Positions 7,805 through 16,822 of a stretch of DNA of 64,000 nucleotides are shown here, piece after piece. The translations under genes and the position numbers were made by a program. Within the stretch, counting starts at the first letter, position 1, and every line of letters starts with the position of its first letter. Source of the DNA: Jiulongibacter sediminis (GTDB lineage: Bacteria; Bacteroidota; Bacteroidia; Cytophagales; Spirosomataceae); contig NZ_LGTQ01000006.1 of the NCBI RefSeq assembly GCF_001306455.1, positions 1-64,000 on the forward strand. The letters are read 5' to 3'. A model generated the notes under the pieces. The model was not told the DNA's origin and searched no databases. It saw only the letters and a list, made by a program, of their open reading frames with translations.

Positions 7805-9635
7805 TCAGCCAGGCGTTTCTTAACTTAACTTGATCTTCTGTGGCGTTAGGGTTATCCTGAAGAACATTTTTAGCCACCACAGCAATTTTCATTATAGGAG
7901 CAGAAAGCTCCTTTTCATTGAAAACCCCATCTTCTTCACGCTTTATTTTCATGGTTAACTGCTCCCCGGTCTTACCATCTTCCTGCAAATCTGCTACTAA
8001 AGAACGAAAAGTAGCAATACCCACTTCCTGACCGTTCATTTCAAGAAGAATATCGCCTTGCTGATAACCCATTTCTTTCCCGAATTCATTCATATTGGAA
8101 TTATCGGCCACAATGATCTGACGATCTTCGTTAACCCCGATACTGATGGACCCAAGAGAAACTGTACTATCTCCCGTTTGCATTTCAGGAATAAAGTCAA
8201 CGCCAACCCAACTTAAAACCTCCTCAAGAGGTAATGGCTGAGGCCCGGCCACATGATTATCAAGAAATGCTCTCACTTCGGGACTTGTCATCTTTTCGAT
8301 CTGATCAAAAAGCTCATCATCTTTAAATGGTTTATCTGAACCATAGACATCTGATAGGTCGTTTACCAAATCTATAATACCATACCCTCCGTCAGAGTCC
8401 TTTCTTAACATTAAATCAAGACACATGGAAATTAAGGCTCCTTTTTGGTACACATTACCGTACTCAGGCTCATATTCCTCCTCTAAAACCCGCTCACTCA
8501 TGATGGTAAAAGGCAGATCATCTTTGTAACGAGTTCTTGACGCTGTGATCTTATTTGACATCTCCTCATAAAAGTCTTCCTTTGATTTGAGGCCATATCG
8601 TGTCTGGGCAAGGTGAGCATGGTACTCGGTGGAACCCTCATAAAGCCATAAATGCTTACTCATTTGAGGATCATTGAAATCAAAATAATGGATTTCCTCA
8701 GAGTGTGTGTTCAGCGGTGTCAGGATGTGAAAAAACTCATGAGCAGAAACATCCATAATGAAAGGCAGAGCACGGTCACCTGCTACCTCGGGCAGAAAAT
8801 AAAGTGACGAAAAACTATGCTCCAATGCCCCCTGAGAACCTGAGAGTGGGGCCTTATCTGTCAAATAGATAATGAAAGCATATTTCTTCACCGGCATTTC
8901 TCCGATATAAGCTACCTGAGCATCGAGTAGTTTTTTGAGGTTTTCAGCAAGATAATCAGCCTTCACGACGCCATTAGGCGAATAAACACCAATAACAACT
9001 TCACTGTCTCCAATTTTGATGCTGGCATTATTCTCTTTGGCATACATGATCGGGCTGTCTACCAGTCGATTGTAAGTTGTGGCCTCAAACTGATCGATGG
9101 TTGAGGAGGCATCTTCATCAATCAGGGAAGTGGTTGCCACCAGGTCATCCTGATGTTTGATAGTCAGCTCAAAAGGCATTTGCTTTCTATCCTGAAAATA
9201 ACCAAAGAAGCAATGAGTATTAAGAACATAATTTTCGTCCTTCTCAATATTGCTACCTGCGGGCTCAAAAATGGCTCCACCCGTTCTGACTTCATCAAAG
9301 GAGTCATTGACCCAATAGGTTATTTTTTCAATTCTTTTGGCTTTGAAAATTCTCCAGGAATTGTCGTCAAGTCTTCTAACTTTCAGATTTCTGCCGTTTT
9401 TATCAAAAGCCTCCAGATTTTCAACGTATCGCCCGTAATTGTCTGTTGAGTAGGTACCAGGCACCGTTTTCGGCAGATAAAATACTACGCTTTTCCCGCT
9501 GATTTTAGGACTGACAAGCTCCACTTGAAGTTTGTCATCCACCGTCTGATTGAGGTCAATCGAATATTGATATTTCTGTGCAAAGCCTTGGCCTGCTATA
9601 AAAATCAGCAAAGCCAATATTAATTTTTGTCGCAT
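7794..9635 (-). CDS. M61-family metallopeptidase with PDZ domain (glycyl aminopeptidase-like)
   Basis: 613-aa exported zinc peptidase. A Sec signal peptide (about residues 1-19, ending GQGFAQ) is followed by the N-terminal beta domain of M61. The catalytic site is H299-E-F-F-H303, with the third zinc ligand probably E333 in WLYEGSTEY. A C-terminal PDZ domain (about 490-570) carries the carboxylate-binding-like GYQQGDILLEMNG. Family members such as Sphingomonas glycyl aminopeptidase act on N-terminal residues, and the PDZ domain may select peptide ends. It is the first gene of a two-gene unit with mnmD. No lipobox is seen, so a periplasmic location is likely. Confidence 0.9.
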   Translation of the reverse strand: MRQKLILALLIFIAGQGFAQKYQYSIDLNQTVDDKLQVELVSPKISGKSVVFYLPKTVPGTYSTDNYGRYVENLEAFDKNGRNLKVRRLDDNSWRIFKAKRIEKITYWVNDSFDEVRTGGAIFEPAGSNIEKDENYVLNTHCFFGYFQDRKQMPFELTIKHQDDLVATTSLIDEDASSTIDQFEATTYNRLVDSPIMYAKENNASIKIGDSEVVIGVYSPNGVVKADYLAENLKKLLDAQVAYIGEMPVKKYAFIIYLTDKAPLSGSQGALEHSFSSLYFLPEVAGDRALPFIMDVSAHEFFHILTPLNTHSEEIHYFDFNDPQMSKHLWLYEGSTEYHAHLAQTRYGLKSKEDFYEEMSNKITASRTRYKDDLPFTIMSERVLEEEYEPEYGNVYQKGALISMCLDLMLRKDSDGGYGIIDLVNDLSDVYGSDKPFKDDELFDQIEKMTSPEVRAFLDNHVAGPQPLPLEEVLSWVGVDFIPEMQTGDSTVSLGSISIGVNEDRQIIVADNSNMNEFGKEMGYQQGDILLEMNGQEVGIATFRSLVADLQEDGKTGEQLTMKIKREEDGVFNEKELSAPIMKIAVVAKNVLQDNPNATEDQVKLRNAWLSAE

Positions 9636-9891
9636 TGGTTAATGTTTGAAATGAATGTTGATGCAAAATTGTCACAAATGGTGCTAAATCACCTCATATT
9701 TGTGAGAAAACGGATAGTATTCGATTGAAAAAGTTGCACAGAGATCGATAAATTTAGATTCAGAATCTATTATCCTAACGAAAGCCATGCCCCTGTTGGT
9801 GTATTCTGTAAAAAGCAACGTAATTTTCGAACCCTTGTCTGTTTCAGTACGTTAAATGACCAACCTTTTTTAACCGCGTATCAATATTTCT

Positions 9892-11442
9892 GTGGAATAT
9901 ACCTGTCAACGTCTACCTCTTTCAGCCACCGGAGCTTTCTCCGATCTTTTCATTGATTATATGAATCAAAAAGACGCCTTGAAGTCTTTTTATTCAGAAT
10001 ATCCGGCGATTGAGAATTTTAAAAAACTCATTGACAATAAGAGTTTTTCAAAAGCAAAGAGGGCGGTTTTAGTTTCAACGCTTAAAAAGCAATACGAAGG
10101 CCTTGAGAATCAACCGAATTTTGACCTTTTACTTTCTGAAAAGACGTTTACGGTAACTACGGGGCATCAGCTCAATATTTTCAGTGGTCCACTTTATATT
10201 CCTTTCAAAATCATCACAATTATCAATCTGGCCAGAGACCTGAAAAAGGCTTATCCCGAATATAATTTTGTTCCGGTGTATTGGATGGCTACCGAGGATC
10301 ATGACCTGGAGGAAATTCAGTCAACCAAGGCATTTGACCAGAAAATCCTCTGGGATACCCACCAACAAGGAGCCGTCGGACGAATGAAAACTACCGGCCT
10401 TCAAGAACTGGCAGAGCGATTAGGCAAGACAGGTGAACTATTCAAAAAAGCTTACAGCGAAAATGAGTTGCTGGGTGATGCAGTAAGAGCATACATGCAC
10501 GAACTTTTCGGCTCATATGGATTGGTTACACTTGACGCTGATGACCGTGAGTTGAAAGGGCTTTTTAAAGATGTTATCAAAGATGACCTTATAAAACATT
10601 CTGCTGAGCAATTGGTTGCTAAGCAAAGTCAAAAGCTGGCTTATCTTGATTACAAAACACAAATAACCGCAAGAGAAATCAACTTTTTCTATTTAGCTGA
10701 AGGCTTGAGAGAAAGAATCGTTTCAGAAAACGGAAAGTTTCAGGTTCTCAATACGGACCTCGAATTCTCAGAGGAAGAACTTTTAAAAATCGTCGACGAA
10801 GAGCCGGAAAGATTTAGCCCGAATGTGGTGTTAAGACCTCTGTATGAAGAAATGATATTGCCGAATCTGGCCTATATCGGTGGACCCTCTGAGGTGCCTT
10901 ACTGGCTTCAGCTTAAACCTGTTTTTGACCATTACGGAGAGGCCTTCCCGGCATTAATGCCCCGCAATTTCGGGATGATTTTGAGTGATAAGCATCTGGA
11001 CAAATGTGAGAAACTCCGTATTTCAGCCGAAGATTTATTCAAACCACTGCATGATCTTCAGAAAGATTGGGTGGAAAAACACTGCGAGCATAACTTAGCT
11101 CTCAATGGGGAAATTGGTGAGCTGAAGGCTCTATTTGAGCGAATAGAGCAAAAAACTTCTCAAATAGATGCTACGCTTAACAGAACCGCAGAGGCTTTTG
11201 AAACCAAATCTGTAGATCTGCTGGAGCGACTGGAAAAGAAAATCAGAAGAGCGGAAAAAAGAAAACATGCCGAAGCAATGAATCAGCTGGAAAACCTCAA
11301 AAATCTACTTTTCCCTGGCGGTGGCCTTCAGGAGCGAAAAGTCAATATCACTCAATTCCTGGAACAAAGGCCTGACTTGATTGAGGTACTTATTGCGGCT
11401 TTTGATCCGCTGGATTATCGGTTCAATTTGGTTGATATTTAG
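9892..11442 (+). CDS. bshC: Bacillithiol biosynthesis cysteine-adding enzyme
   Basis: 516-aa BshC, which adds cysteine to glucosaminyl-malate in the last step of bacillithiol synthesis. The family pattern is clear: TVTTGHQLNIFSGPLYIPFKI near residue 85, YWMATEDHDLEEI near 120 and PRNFGMILSDKHLDKC near 355. A coiled-coil rich in E/K/R follows (about 430-480), then the typical LFPGGGLQERKVNITQF C terminus. The start is GTG at 9892, because no in-frame ATG fits the conserved N terminus. The stop overlaps that of the convergent GNAT gene by 4 bp. bshA and bshB are not in the window. Confidence 0.93.
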   Translation: MEYTCQRLPLSATGAFSDLFIDYMNQKDALKSFYSEYPAIENFKKLIDNKSFSKAKRAVLVSTLKKQYEGLENQPNFDLLLSEKTFTVTTGHQLNIFSGPLYIPFKIITIINLARDLKKAYPEYNFVPVYWMATEDHDLEEIQSTKAFDQKILWDTHQQGAVGRMKTTGLQELAERLGKTGELFKKAYSENELLGDAVRAYMHELFGSYGLVTLDADDRELKGLFKDVIKDDLIKHSAEQLVAKQSQKLAYLDYKTQITAREINFFYLAEGLRERIVSENGKFQVLNTDLEFSEEELLKIVDEEPERFSPNVVLRPLYEEMILPNLAYIGGPSEVPYWLQLKPVFDHYGEAFPALMPRNFGMILSDKHLDKCEKLRISAEDLFKPLHDLQKDWVEKHCEHNLALNGEIGELKALFERIEQKTSQIDATLNRTAEAFETKSVDLLERLEKKIRRAEKRKHAEAMNQLENLKNLLFPGGGLQERKVNITQFLEQRPDLIEVLIAAFDPLDYRFNLVDI

Positions 11443-12005
11443 ACTGTCCAATCCCAAACAATAATATCCCAAGGCTCCCCCTGATCAGGTTCATCAAAAC
11501 GGATGATGACCTCAAAGCCCGCTTTCAAATGGGCTTTTAATGATCGATGATTGCGATAAGAAACATCTGTCATTGCGAGTTCGTAGAGGCTTTGGTAGCT
11601 CTCCCTGTAAGAGGCATACATTTTCCCCAAAAGTCCTTTACCGGCGTAGTTTTTATCTACACAAACCTGGCCTACCGAGCAGTAATTCCAGTCTTTGAAT
11701 TTTCGGCCTCTGTATTCCAACTCATCGAAAATAGGGAAAATACCTCCGCCTTCTTTCATCAGGTGATTGGTAGACCTATCCATCAGAAGCACGTAACCCA
11801 CGACTTTTTCTCCGTCTTTGGCGACAATATGGTGATTTCCCGCCGGCATTATTTTCAGGAATTCCATATCATACTCCAGAGTCACAAAACCCTGAGTACT
11901 TCTCTCCTCCTCAGTCAGGTTTTTACGAAGATTGGCTGATTGCAGGTTGAGAATTCCCTGAAGATCCACTTCGGTTTTAGCTTTGGTGATGATGGGTTCA
12001 GACAT
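11439..12005 (-). CDS. GNAT-family N-acetyltransferase
   Basis: About 188 aa. The GNAT fold is recognisable from HHIVAKDGEKVVGYVLLM (beta-4 region), followed by VGQVCVDKNYAGKGLLGKMYASY, which holds the acetyl-CoA pyrophosphate-binding pattern (A-G-K-G-L-L-G-K). The late YRNHRSLKAHLKAGFEVI is the usual alpha-4/beta-6 element. I place the start at ATG 12005 (MSEP...) because an AAAGAAG lies just upstream; an in-frame ATG at 12026 would add seven residues. The substrate is unknown. It converges on bshC, sharing 4 bp of stop codons. Confidence 0.85.
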   Translation of the reverse strand: MSEPIITKAKTEVDLQGILNLQSANLRKNLTEEERSTQGFVTLEYDMEFLKIMPAGNHHIVAKDGEKVVGYVLLMDRSTNHLMKEGGGIFPIFDELEYRGRKFKDWNYCSVGQVCVDKNYAGKGLLGKMYASYRESYQSLYELAMTDVSYRNHRSLKAHLKAGFEVIIRFDEPDQGEPWDIIVWDWTV

Positions 12006-12055
12006 GTGCTTCTTTGAAAGCCTCAAAAATAGGAGAAGCGATAGGATTCTGAAAC

Positions 12056-12814
12056 TTATTTCCGACCGGAAAATTGATCCAAAACCTTTTTGAGCTCCGA
12101 AGCCCTATCGCCATCGGGTATGGTTTTGAGTTTTCTCATCATTGAAATAGCTGCTTTTAGCAATTTGACCTCTGCTTTCTGAATTCCTGAAACAGTTTCC
12201 TGAACAACCTCATCTCTGGTTTCTTTTGTGAAGGCCCGATTGACAAGACCCGTGGAAAGAGCTTCACCCGATGTAATTTTTTTGCCTGTCAAGGCCCAGT
12301 CGAGAGCCGTTCTTTCTCCGACGATTTCAGGAAGTTTCTCCATCACCTGAAAAGGGAAAAGTCCTATTTCTATCTCAGGCAAACGGAACCAAACATCTTC
12401 TCTGGCAAGAACCATATGGCACTCATTGAGAATCAAAAAGCCACCGGCAATTACGGGCCCTTCCACCACGGCAATCAAAGGTTTTTCCAGTTGTCGCAAA
12501 GCTAAAGCCATGGTCAGTCCTTCAGCTTTGAATTTTTCAGGAATGTCCTCATGAACCTCACCTCTGAAAATTTTGAGATCCATGCCGGCACAAAAAACAG
12601 GTGGAGCGGCTTCCAGTTGAACCGCCTTTATTTCCATATCAGCATTTGCACCCTGAATGGCATAGGCGAGTTCATGAATCATCAACGGACTAAAGGCATT
12701 TCGCTTTTCAGGCCTGTTGAGGGTCAACTTCAGTATGCCTTCCTTTTTCTCCAGGAGAAGGTAGCGATAGCTTACATCCAAATAATCTGCAGTATTTGAG
12801 AAATATTCAGGCAT
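12056..12814 (-). CDS. Enoyl-CoA hydratase/isomerase family, probable methylglutaconyl-CoA hydratase
   Basis: 252-aa crotonase-fold protein. LTLNRPEKRNAFS and FCAGMDLKIF supply the oxyanion-hole region. PLIAVVEGPVIAGGFLILNECHMVLA is the second conserved helix/turn. The catalytic region is around IEIGLFPF, where classical hydratases have E/D residues. The gene overlaps the upstream HMG-CoA lyase gene by 8 bp, so the pair is translated from one message. HMG-CoA lyase uses the product of methylglutaconyl-CoA hydratase, so the leucine-pathway hydratase (LiuC) is the best guess. The exact substrate cannot be proved from sequence. Confidence 0.8.
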   Translation of the reverse strand: MPEYFSNTADYLDVSYRYLLLEKKEGILKLTLNRPEKRNAFSPLMIHELAYAIQGANADMEIKAVQLEAAPPVFCAGMDLKIFRGEVHEDIPEKFKAEGLTMALALRQLEKPLIAVVEGPVIAGGFLILNECHMVLAREDVWFRLPEIEIGLFPFQVMEKLPEIVGERTALDWALTGKKITSGEALSTGLVNRAFTKETRDEVVQETVSGIQKAEVKLLKAAISMMRKLKTIPDGDRASELKKVLDQFSGRK

Positions 12815-13649
12815 AGGAAACGAGTTTTTGAAAAGCTGAATTTAACTCTTCTATCTGATTCTCATCAATTCCTTTCCATTGTAAAAGTCCTTCAGTAGGA
12901 ATATTCCCAACAAGCTCATCTTTGGCCATCGGGCAGCCTCCAAAGCCTTGAAAAGCTCCATCGAAGTGCGTGCAACCCAATTCAAAAGCAATCTCTACCA
13001 ATTCTTGCCATTGACCCGGAGCGGCGTGAAAATGGGCACTCAATTCTATTTCCGGAAAATTCCTATTGAACTTGGCAAATAGCTCCTTTACCGAGTCCTG
13101 CCGGGCAACGCCAATGGTATCTGATAAGGCTAATGAATTAATACCCATCTCAATGAGTTTCTGTGCCCAAATCAAAACTTCCTCTGCAAACCACGGTTCG
13201 CCATAAGGGTTCCCAAAAGCCATGGAAAGGTAAATTCTGACCCGTTGACCGGCCGTTTCAGCAATCTCCTGAATGCGAGCAATGCGTAAAAGAGCCTCTT
13301 CCCTACTGGCTCCGGTATTCCGTTGTTGAAATTCTTCAGAAATAGAAAAAGGAAAACCCAAAATGTCAACGAGATCAAATTGAGATGCCCGCTCAGCCCC
13401 TCTTTCGTTAGCGATGATGGCTAGTAATTGAGTATCATTCTTTGGCTTTTTGAGTCTCTTCAAAACCTCCTCAGTATCCGCCATTTGAGGAACGGCCTTG
13501 GGAGAAACAAAACTACCAAAATCAATGGAATGAAATAAACCAGAGTCCAAAGCCTTCTGAATATAAGCAGACTTCGGCTCCGACGGAATTTGCTTTTTTA
13601 GCCCTTGGATAGCGTCTCTGGGGCAGTCTGTGATTTGGATAATATGCAT
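12807..13649 (-). CDS. Hydroxymethylglutaryl-CoA lyase
   Basis: 280-aa TIM-barrel lyase cleaving HMG-CoA to acetyl-CoA and acetoacetate, the last step of leucine breakdown. Catalytic elements are visible: D8-C-P-R11-D12 (R and D of the active site), H206 and H208 in SAHFHAAPG (metal ligands), and the signature GFGGCPMAK at 235-243 with the active-site C239. Length is slightly under the usual 295-325 aa. It is the first gene of the pair with the enoyl-CoA hydratase. It corresponds to liuE/mvaB/yngG in other bacteria. Confidence 0.9.
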   Translation of the reverse strand: MHIIQITDCPRDAIQGLKKQIPSEPKSAYIQKALDSGLFHSIDFGSFVSPKAVPQMADTEEVLKRLKKPKNDTQLLAIIANERGAERASQFDLVDILGFPFSISEEFQQRNTGASREEALLRIARIQEIAETAGQRVRIYLSMAFGNPYGEPWFAEEVLIWAQKLIEMGINSLALSDTIGVARQDSVKELFAKFNRNFPEIELSAHFHAAPGQWQELVEIAFELGCTHFDGAFQGFGGCPMAKDELVGNIPTEGLLQWKGIDENQIEELNSAFQKLVSYA

Positions 13650-13720
13650 AAGTCATTAAGGAAAGACCCAAATAAATTTTCTCTTCAATTTGAAACATTT
13701 TGAAATACCGAATCGTGGCT

Positions 13721-13762
13721 GTCCTTGCCGGACGGACATTACTTTTTTTTTCGAAAAAAAGT
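13721..13762. repeat. T8/A7 hairpin element in an intergenic gap
   Basis: A 9-bp stem (13741-13749 with 13754-13762) consists of ACTTTTTTT and its complement with a TTCG tetraloop. It is preceded by GTCCTTGCCGGAC (13721-13733) and followed by the GC-rich GCAGCCGCGGACCGCC. Similar ACTTTTTTTCGAAAAAAAGT elements are, in my experience, scattered between genes in Bacteroidota genomes. I find no second copy in this window. The rest of 13650-13944 shows nothing codable. Confidence 0.6.
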
Positions 13763-13944
13763 AACCGCAGCCGCGGACCGCCAAAAAAACATTGCCAAAA
13801 CAAACTCGTACAGTCAATTTTCTCTTCTAAAAGGTATATTCCTTCCCATTTCTTTTGAAAATTGACCGTACTTTAAACAGTGTTTTGGCTCAGCGGTTTT
13901 CATTAATTTTATCTCAAACTTGTCTAAATTGTTTCGAGGAATAT

Positions 13945-15090
13945 TTACTTCAAAAGCTCTTTAGCAATTACCATTTTCTGGATATTTGAGGTACCCTCTC
14001 CAATGGTACATAACATAGCGTCTCGATAATATTTTTCAACCGGGTATTCTTTTGAATAGCCATATCCCCCAAACAATTGAAGAGCCTTTGTACTCACTTT
14101 AACTGCCGTTTCAGAGGCATAGAGTTTCGCCATGGCCGATTGTTTGGCTGTGCTTTTGCCTTCCATTTTTAATTTTGCTGCATTTCTGATCAGCAATTCT
14201 GAGGCTTCAATTTCCGTCGCCATATCCGACAGATCAAAACGTACCGCCTGAAACTTGGCAATTGGCTTTTTAAACTGCTTTCGTTCCTGAGTATAGGCCA
14301 AAGCACTCTTCAATGCTCCTTTTGCGATACCAAGTGATAAAGCACCGATAGAAATACGGCCACCTTCCAATAATTTGAGAGCCTGAATAAAACCTTGCCC
14401 TTCTTCTCCAATACGTTGCGATTCATGTACCCTGCAATCGTCAAGAAAAAGTCCGGCCGTTTCAGACGCCCTCATGCCCAGCTTATCTTCTTTTTTACCC
14501 GAGCTAAATCCTGGCGTACCTTTTTCAATGATAAAAGCACTCATGGAGTGGCTGTCGCCTTCGTCTCCTGTTCTGGCCATCAAAACCGTAACATCTCCCG
14601 AAATAGCGTGGGTAATAAAGTTTTTTGAGCCATTGATAATATAATATTCTCCCTCTTTCCGGGCAGTGGTTTGCATCCCACCGGCATCAGAACCCGAGCC
14701 GGTTTCGGTGAGCCCCCAGGCTCCTATCCATTCGCCCGAAGCCAATTTTGGGAGGTAAAGATGTTTTTGTTCTTCATTGCCAAAGCTCAGAATGTGATTG
14801 GTGCATAATGAGTTATGAGCCGCAAGCGAAAGGCCAATTCCTCCACATACCTGAGAAATCTCATCAATGATGGTGATGTACTCCTGATAGCCAAGACCGG
14901 AACCACCGTAGATTTCCGGAACCAGCACACCCATGAAACCCATGTGCCCCATTTTTTTGAAGACTTCTATCGGAAACTCCTGAGCTTCGTCCCATTTCAT
15001 TTTATTGGGTTCTATTTCCCTTTTGGCAAAATCTATTGCACTTTCTCTGATCATTTCCTGATCAGACGCGTTTGTCTCTAAGATATTCAT
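13945..15090 (-). CDS. Acyl-CoA dehydrogenase
   Basis: 381-aa flavoprotein of the acyl-CoA dehydrogenase family. It has WGLTETGSGSDAGGMQTTA (FAD/substrate loop), NFITHA, LEGGRISIGALSLGIAKGAL and ALQLFGGYGYSKEYPVEKYYRDA. The C-terminal IGEGTSNIQ places a glutamate (about E365) at the catalytic-base position of short/medium-chain enzymes. Canonical isovaleryl-CoA dehydrogenases lack Glu there and use one in an earlier helix. The genomic setting (HMG-CoA lyase, carboxyltransferase) suggests branched-chain acyl-CoA oxidation, but the residue pattern leans toward a butyryl- or methylbutyryl-type substrate. The electron acceptor is presumably ETF. It diverges from the carboxylase gene across 132 bp. 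Confidence 0.9.
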   Translation of the reverse strand: MNILETNASDQEMIRESAIDFAKREIEPNKMKWDEAQEFPIEVFKKMGHMGFMGVLVPEIYGGSGLGYQEYITIIDEISQVCGGIGLSLAAHNSLCTNHILSFGNEEQKHLYLPKLASGEWIGAWGLTETGSGSDAGGMQTTARKEGEYYIINGSKNFITHAISGDVTVLMARTGDEGDSHSMSAFIIEKGTPGFSSGKKEDKLGMRASETAGLFLDDCRVHESQRIGEEGQGFIQALKLLEGGRISIGALSLGIAKGALKSALAYTQERKQFKKPIAKFQAVRFDLSDMATEIEASELLIRNAAKLKMEGKSTAKQSAMAKLYASETAVKVSTKALQLFGGYGYSKEYPVEKYYRDAMLCTIGEGTSNIQKMVIAKELLK

Positions 15091-15119
15091 AGCTTAAATT
15101 GTAGTGTTTGTTGATGACG

Positions 15120-15150
15120 ATAATGTAGGCATTTATTCCCTGATTTTCAA
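15120..15150 (-). promoter_or_regulatory. Candidate promoter of the acyl-CoA dehydrogenase gene
   Basis: On the minus strand TTG (15148-15150), a 20-bp spacer and TACATTAT (15120-15127) partly fit TTG-N20-TAnnTTTG; the last two bases of the -7 box diverge. The predicted start would leave a leader of roughly 25 nt before ATG 15090. Confidence 0.35.
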
Positions 15151-15222
15151 TAGCTCCCGGGAATGAACTGCTCTTACAACATAAACGTAAATTCTATTGA
15201 AATCGCTTAAACAACCTATGAA

Positions 15223-16812
15223 ATGAGTACAATGAAAGCTTTGCTTGACGAACTAAAAGAAAAACATGAAGGCATACGGCTAGGCGGCGGTCTCGAGAAG
15301 ATTGCGAAACACAAAGCCAAAGGAAAGCTTACGGCCTTTGAGCGAATTCAACACCTACTGGATGAAGGTAAAGAATTTATAGAAATCGGTCTTTTTGCGG
15401 GCGATGGCATGTATGAAGAAGAAGCTGGCTGCCCCAACGGCGGTGTTGTTTGTGTCATGGGCTATGTTTCTAATCGCCTATGTATCATTTTAAGCAATGA
15501 CGCCACGGTAAAGGCCGGAGCCTGGTTTCCGATAACGGGGAAAAAGTGCCTGAGAGCTCAGGAAATAGCCATGGAAAACCATTTGCCCATCATCTATTTA
15601 GTAGATTCAGCCGGTATTTATTTGCCTTTGCAATCTGATATTTTCGCAGACAAGGAGCATTTCGGACGTGTTTTCAGGAATAATGCAAAACTCTCCGCCA
15701 TGGGCGTTCCCCAAATTTCAGCCATCATGGGAAGCTGCGTGGCTGGCGGGGCTTATCTGCCCATCATGTCCGATTATGCCATGATCGTAGAAGGCACTGG
15801 ATCCGTTTTTCTGGCAGGTCCTTATCTGGTAAAATCTTCCATTGGTGAAGATGTTGATGCCGAAACCTTGGGTGGTGCTTTTTCACAATCGGCCATTTCA
15901 GGTGTGACTGACAATATGTACCCTGATGACGAAAGTTGTCTAAATGCTATCAAAGGTATTATGGATAAAATGGGGCACTATGAAAAAGCCGGATTCAACC
16001 GAAAAGAAGCTGTCAAGCCTCAAAAAGACGAAAAAGAGATTTACAGCATTTTACCCTCGGACAAAAGTCGCCCATACGATATGGTGGAAATCATAGAGCG
16101 ACTGGTGGACAACTCCGATTTTGAGCAATACAAAGAGGAGTACGGCAAAACTATTATCTGCGGCTGGGGCAGAATTGACGGTTGGTCAGTAGGTATTGTT
16201 GCCAATCAACGGATGATTGTCAAAGCCAATAAGCCCGGCAATGCCAAAGAAATGCAGGTGGGCGGTGTGATTTACAGCGACTCGGCCGACAAAGCTGCAC
16301 GGTTTATCATGAACTGTAATCAACAGCGAATTCCTTTGGTTTTCCTTCAGGATGTAACCGGCTTTATGGTGGGAAGCCGCAGCGAACAGGGCGGGATCAT
16401 CAAAGACGGAGCTAAACTAGTCACCGCCATGTCCAATTCCGTAGTACCAAAATTCACTTTTATTGTAGGTAATAGCTACGGAGCAGGTAATTACGCCATG
16501 TGCGGAAAGGCTTATGATCCACGGCTCATTTACGCCTGGCCGGGCTCTCAAATGGCAGTGATGAGTGGAAGTGCCGCTACCCAAACGCTTTTTCAGATAG
16601 AGCAAGCCAATAAAAACAAAAAAGGCCGTGATCTGGAAAGCATCAAAAAGAACTACGAAGACCAGCTCAGCCCTTACTACGCTGCCGCCCGCCTTTGGAC
16701 CGATGGGGTAATTGACCCTTTAGAAACCCGTAAAATTATCTCCATGGGCATTGAAGCGGCAAATCATGCTCCCATTCGGGAGGAGTATAAGCTAGGGGTG
16801 ATTCAGACGTGA
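15223..16812 (+). CDS. Acyl-CoA carboxylase beta subunit, probable methylcrotonyl-CoA carboxyltransferase
   Basis: 529-aa carboxyltransferase with tandem crotonase-like halves. The first half has PIIYLVDSAGIYLPLQ and MGSCVAGGAYLPIMSDYAM. The second has FLQDVTGFMVGS, GNSYGAGNYAMCGKAYDPR and WPGSQMAVMSG, the pattern of methylcrotonyl-CoA carboxylase beta (LiuB/MccB) rather than PccB. It would transfer CO2 from biotin to 3-methylcrotonyl-CoA, feeding the hydratase and lyase encoded nearby. The biotinylated alpha subunit is not in the window. I start at ATG 15223; a second in-frame ATG follows three codons later. Confidence 0.9.
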   Translation: MSTMKALLDELKEKHEGIRLGGGLEKIAKHKAKGKLTAFERIQHLLDEGKEFIEIGLFAGDGMYEEEAGCPNGGVVCVMGYVSNRLCIILSNDATVKAGAWFPITGKKCLRAQEIAMENHLPIIYLVDSAGIYLPLQSDIFADKEHFGRVFRNNAKLSAMGVPQISAIMGSCVAGGAYLPIMSDYAMIVEGTGSVFLAGPYLVKSSIGEDVDAETLGGAFSQSAISGVTDNMYPDDESCLNAIKGIMDKMGHYEKAGFNRKEAVKPQKDEKEIYSILPSDKSRPYDMVEIIERLVDNSDFEQYKEEYGKTIICGWGRIDGWSVGIVANQRMIVKANKPGNAKEMQVGGVIYSDSADKAARFIMNCNQQRIPLVFLQDVTGFMVGSRSEQGGIIKDGAKLVTAMSNSVVPKFTFIVGNSYGAGNYAMCGKAYDPRLIYAWPGSQMAVMSGSAATQTLFQIEQANKNKKGRDLESIKKNYEDQLSPYYAAARLWTDGVIDPLETRKIISMGIEAANHAPIREEYKLGVIQT

Positions 16813-16822
16813 GGGGTGAATA

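Noticed and set aside
13522-13803. 93-codon minus-strand frame with an FFEKKS-like peptide
   Set aside because: It is produced by the hairpin element and by the HMG-CoA lyase gene read in another frame.
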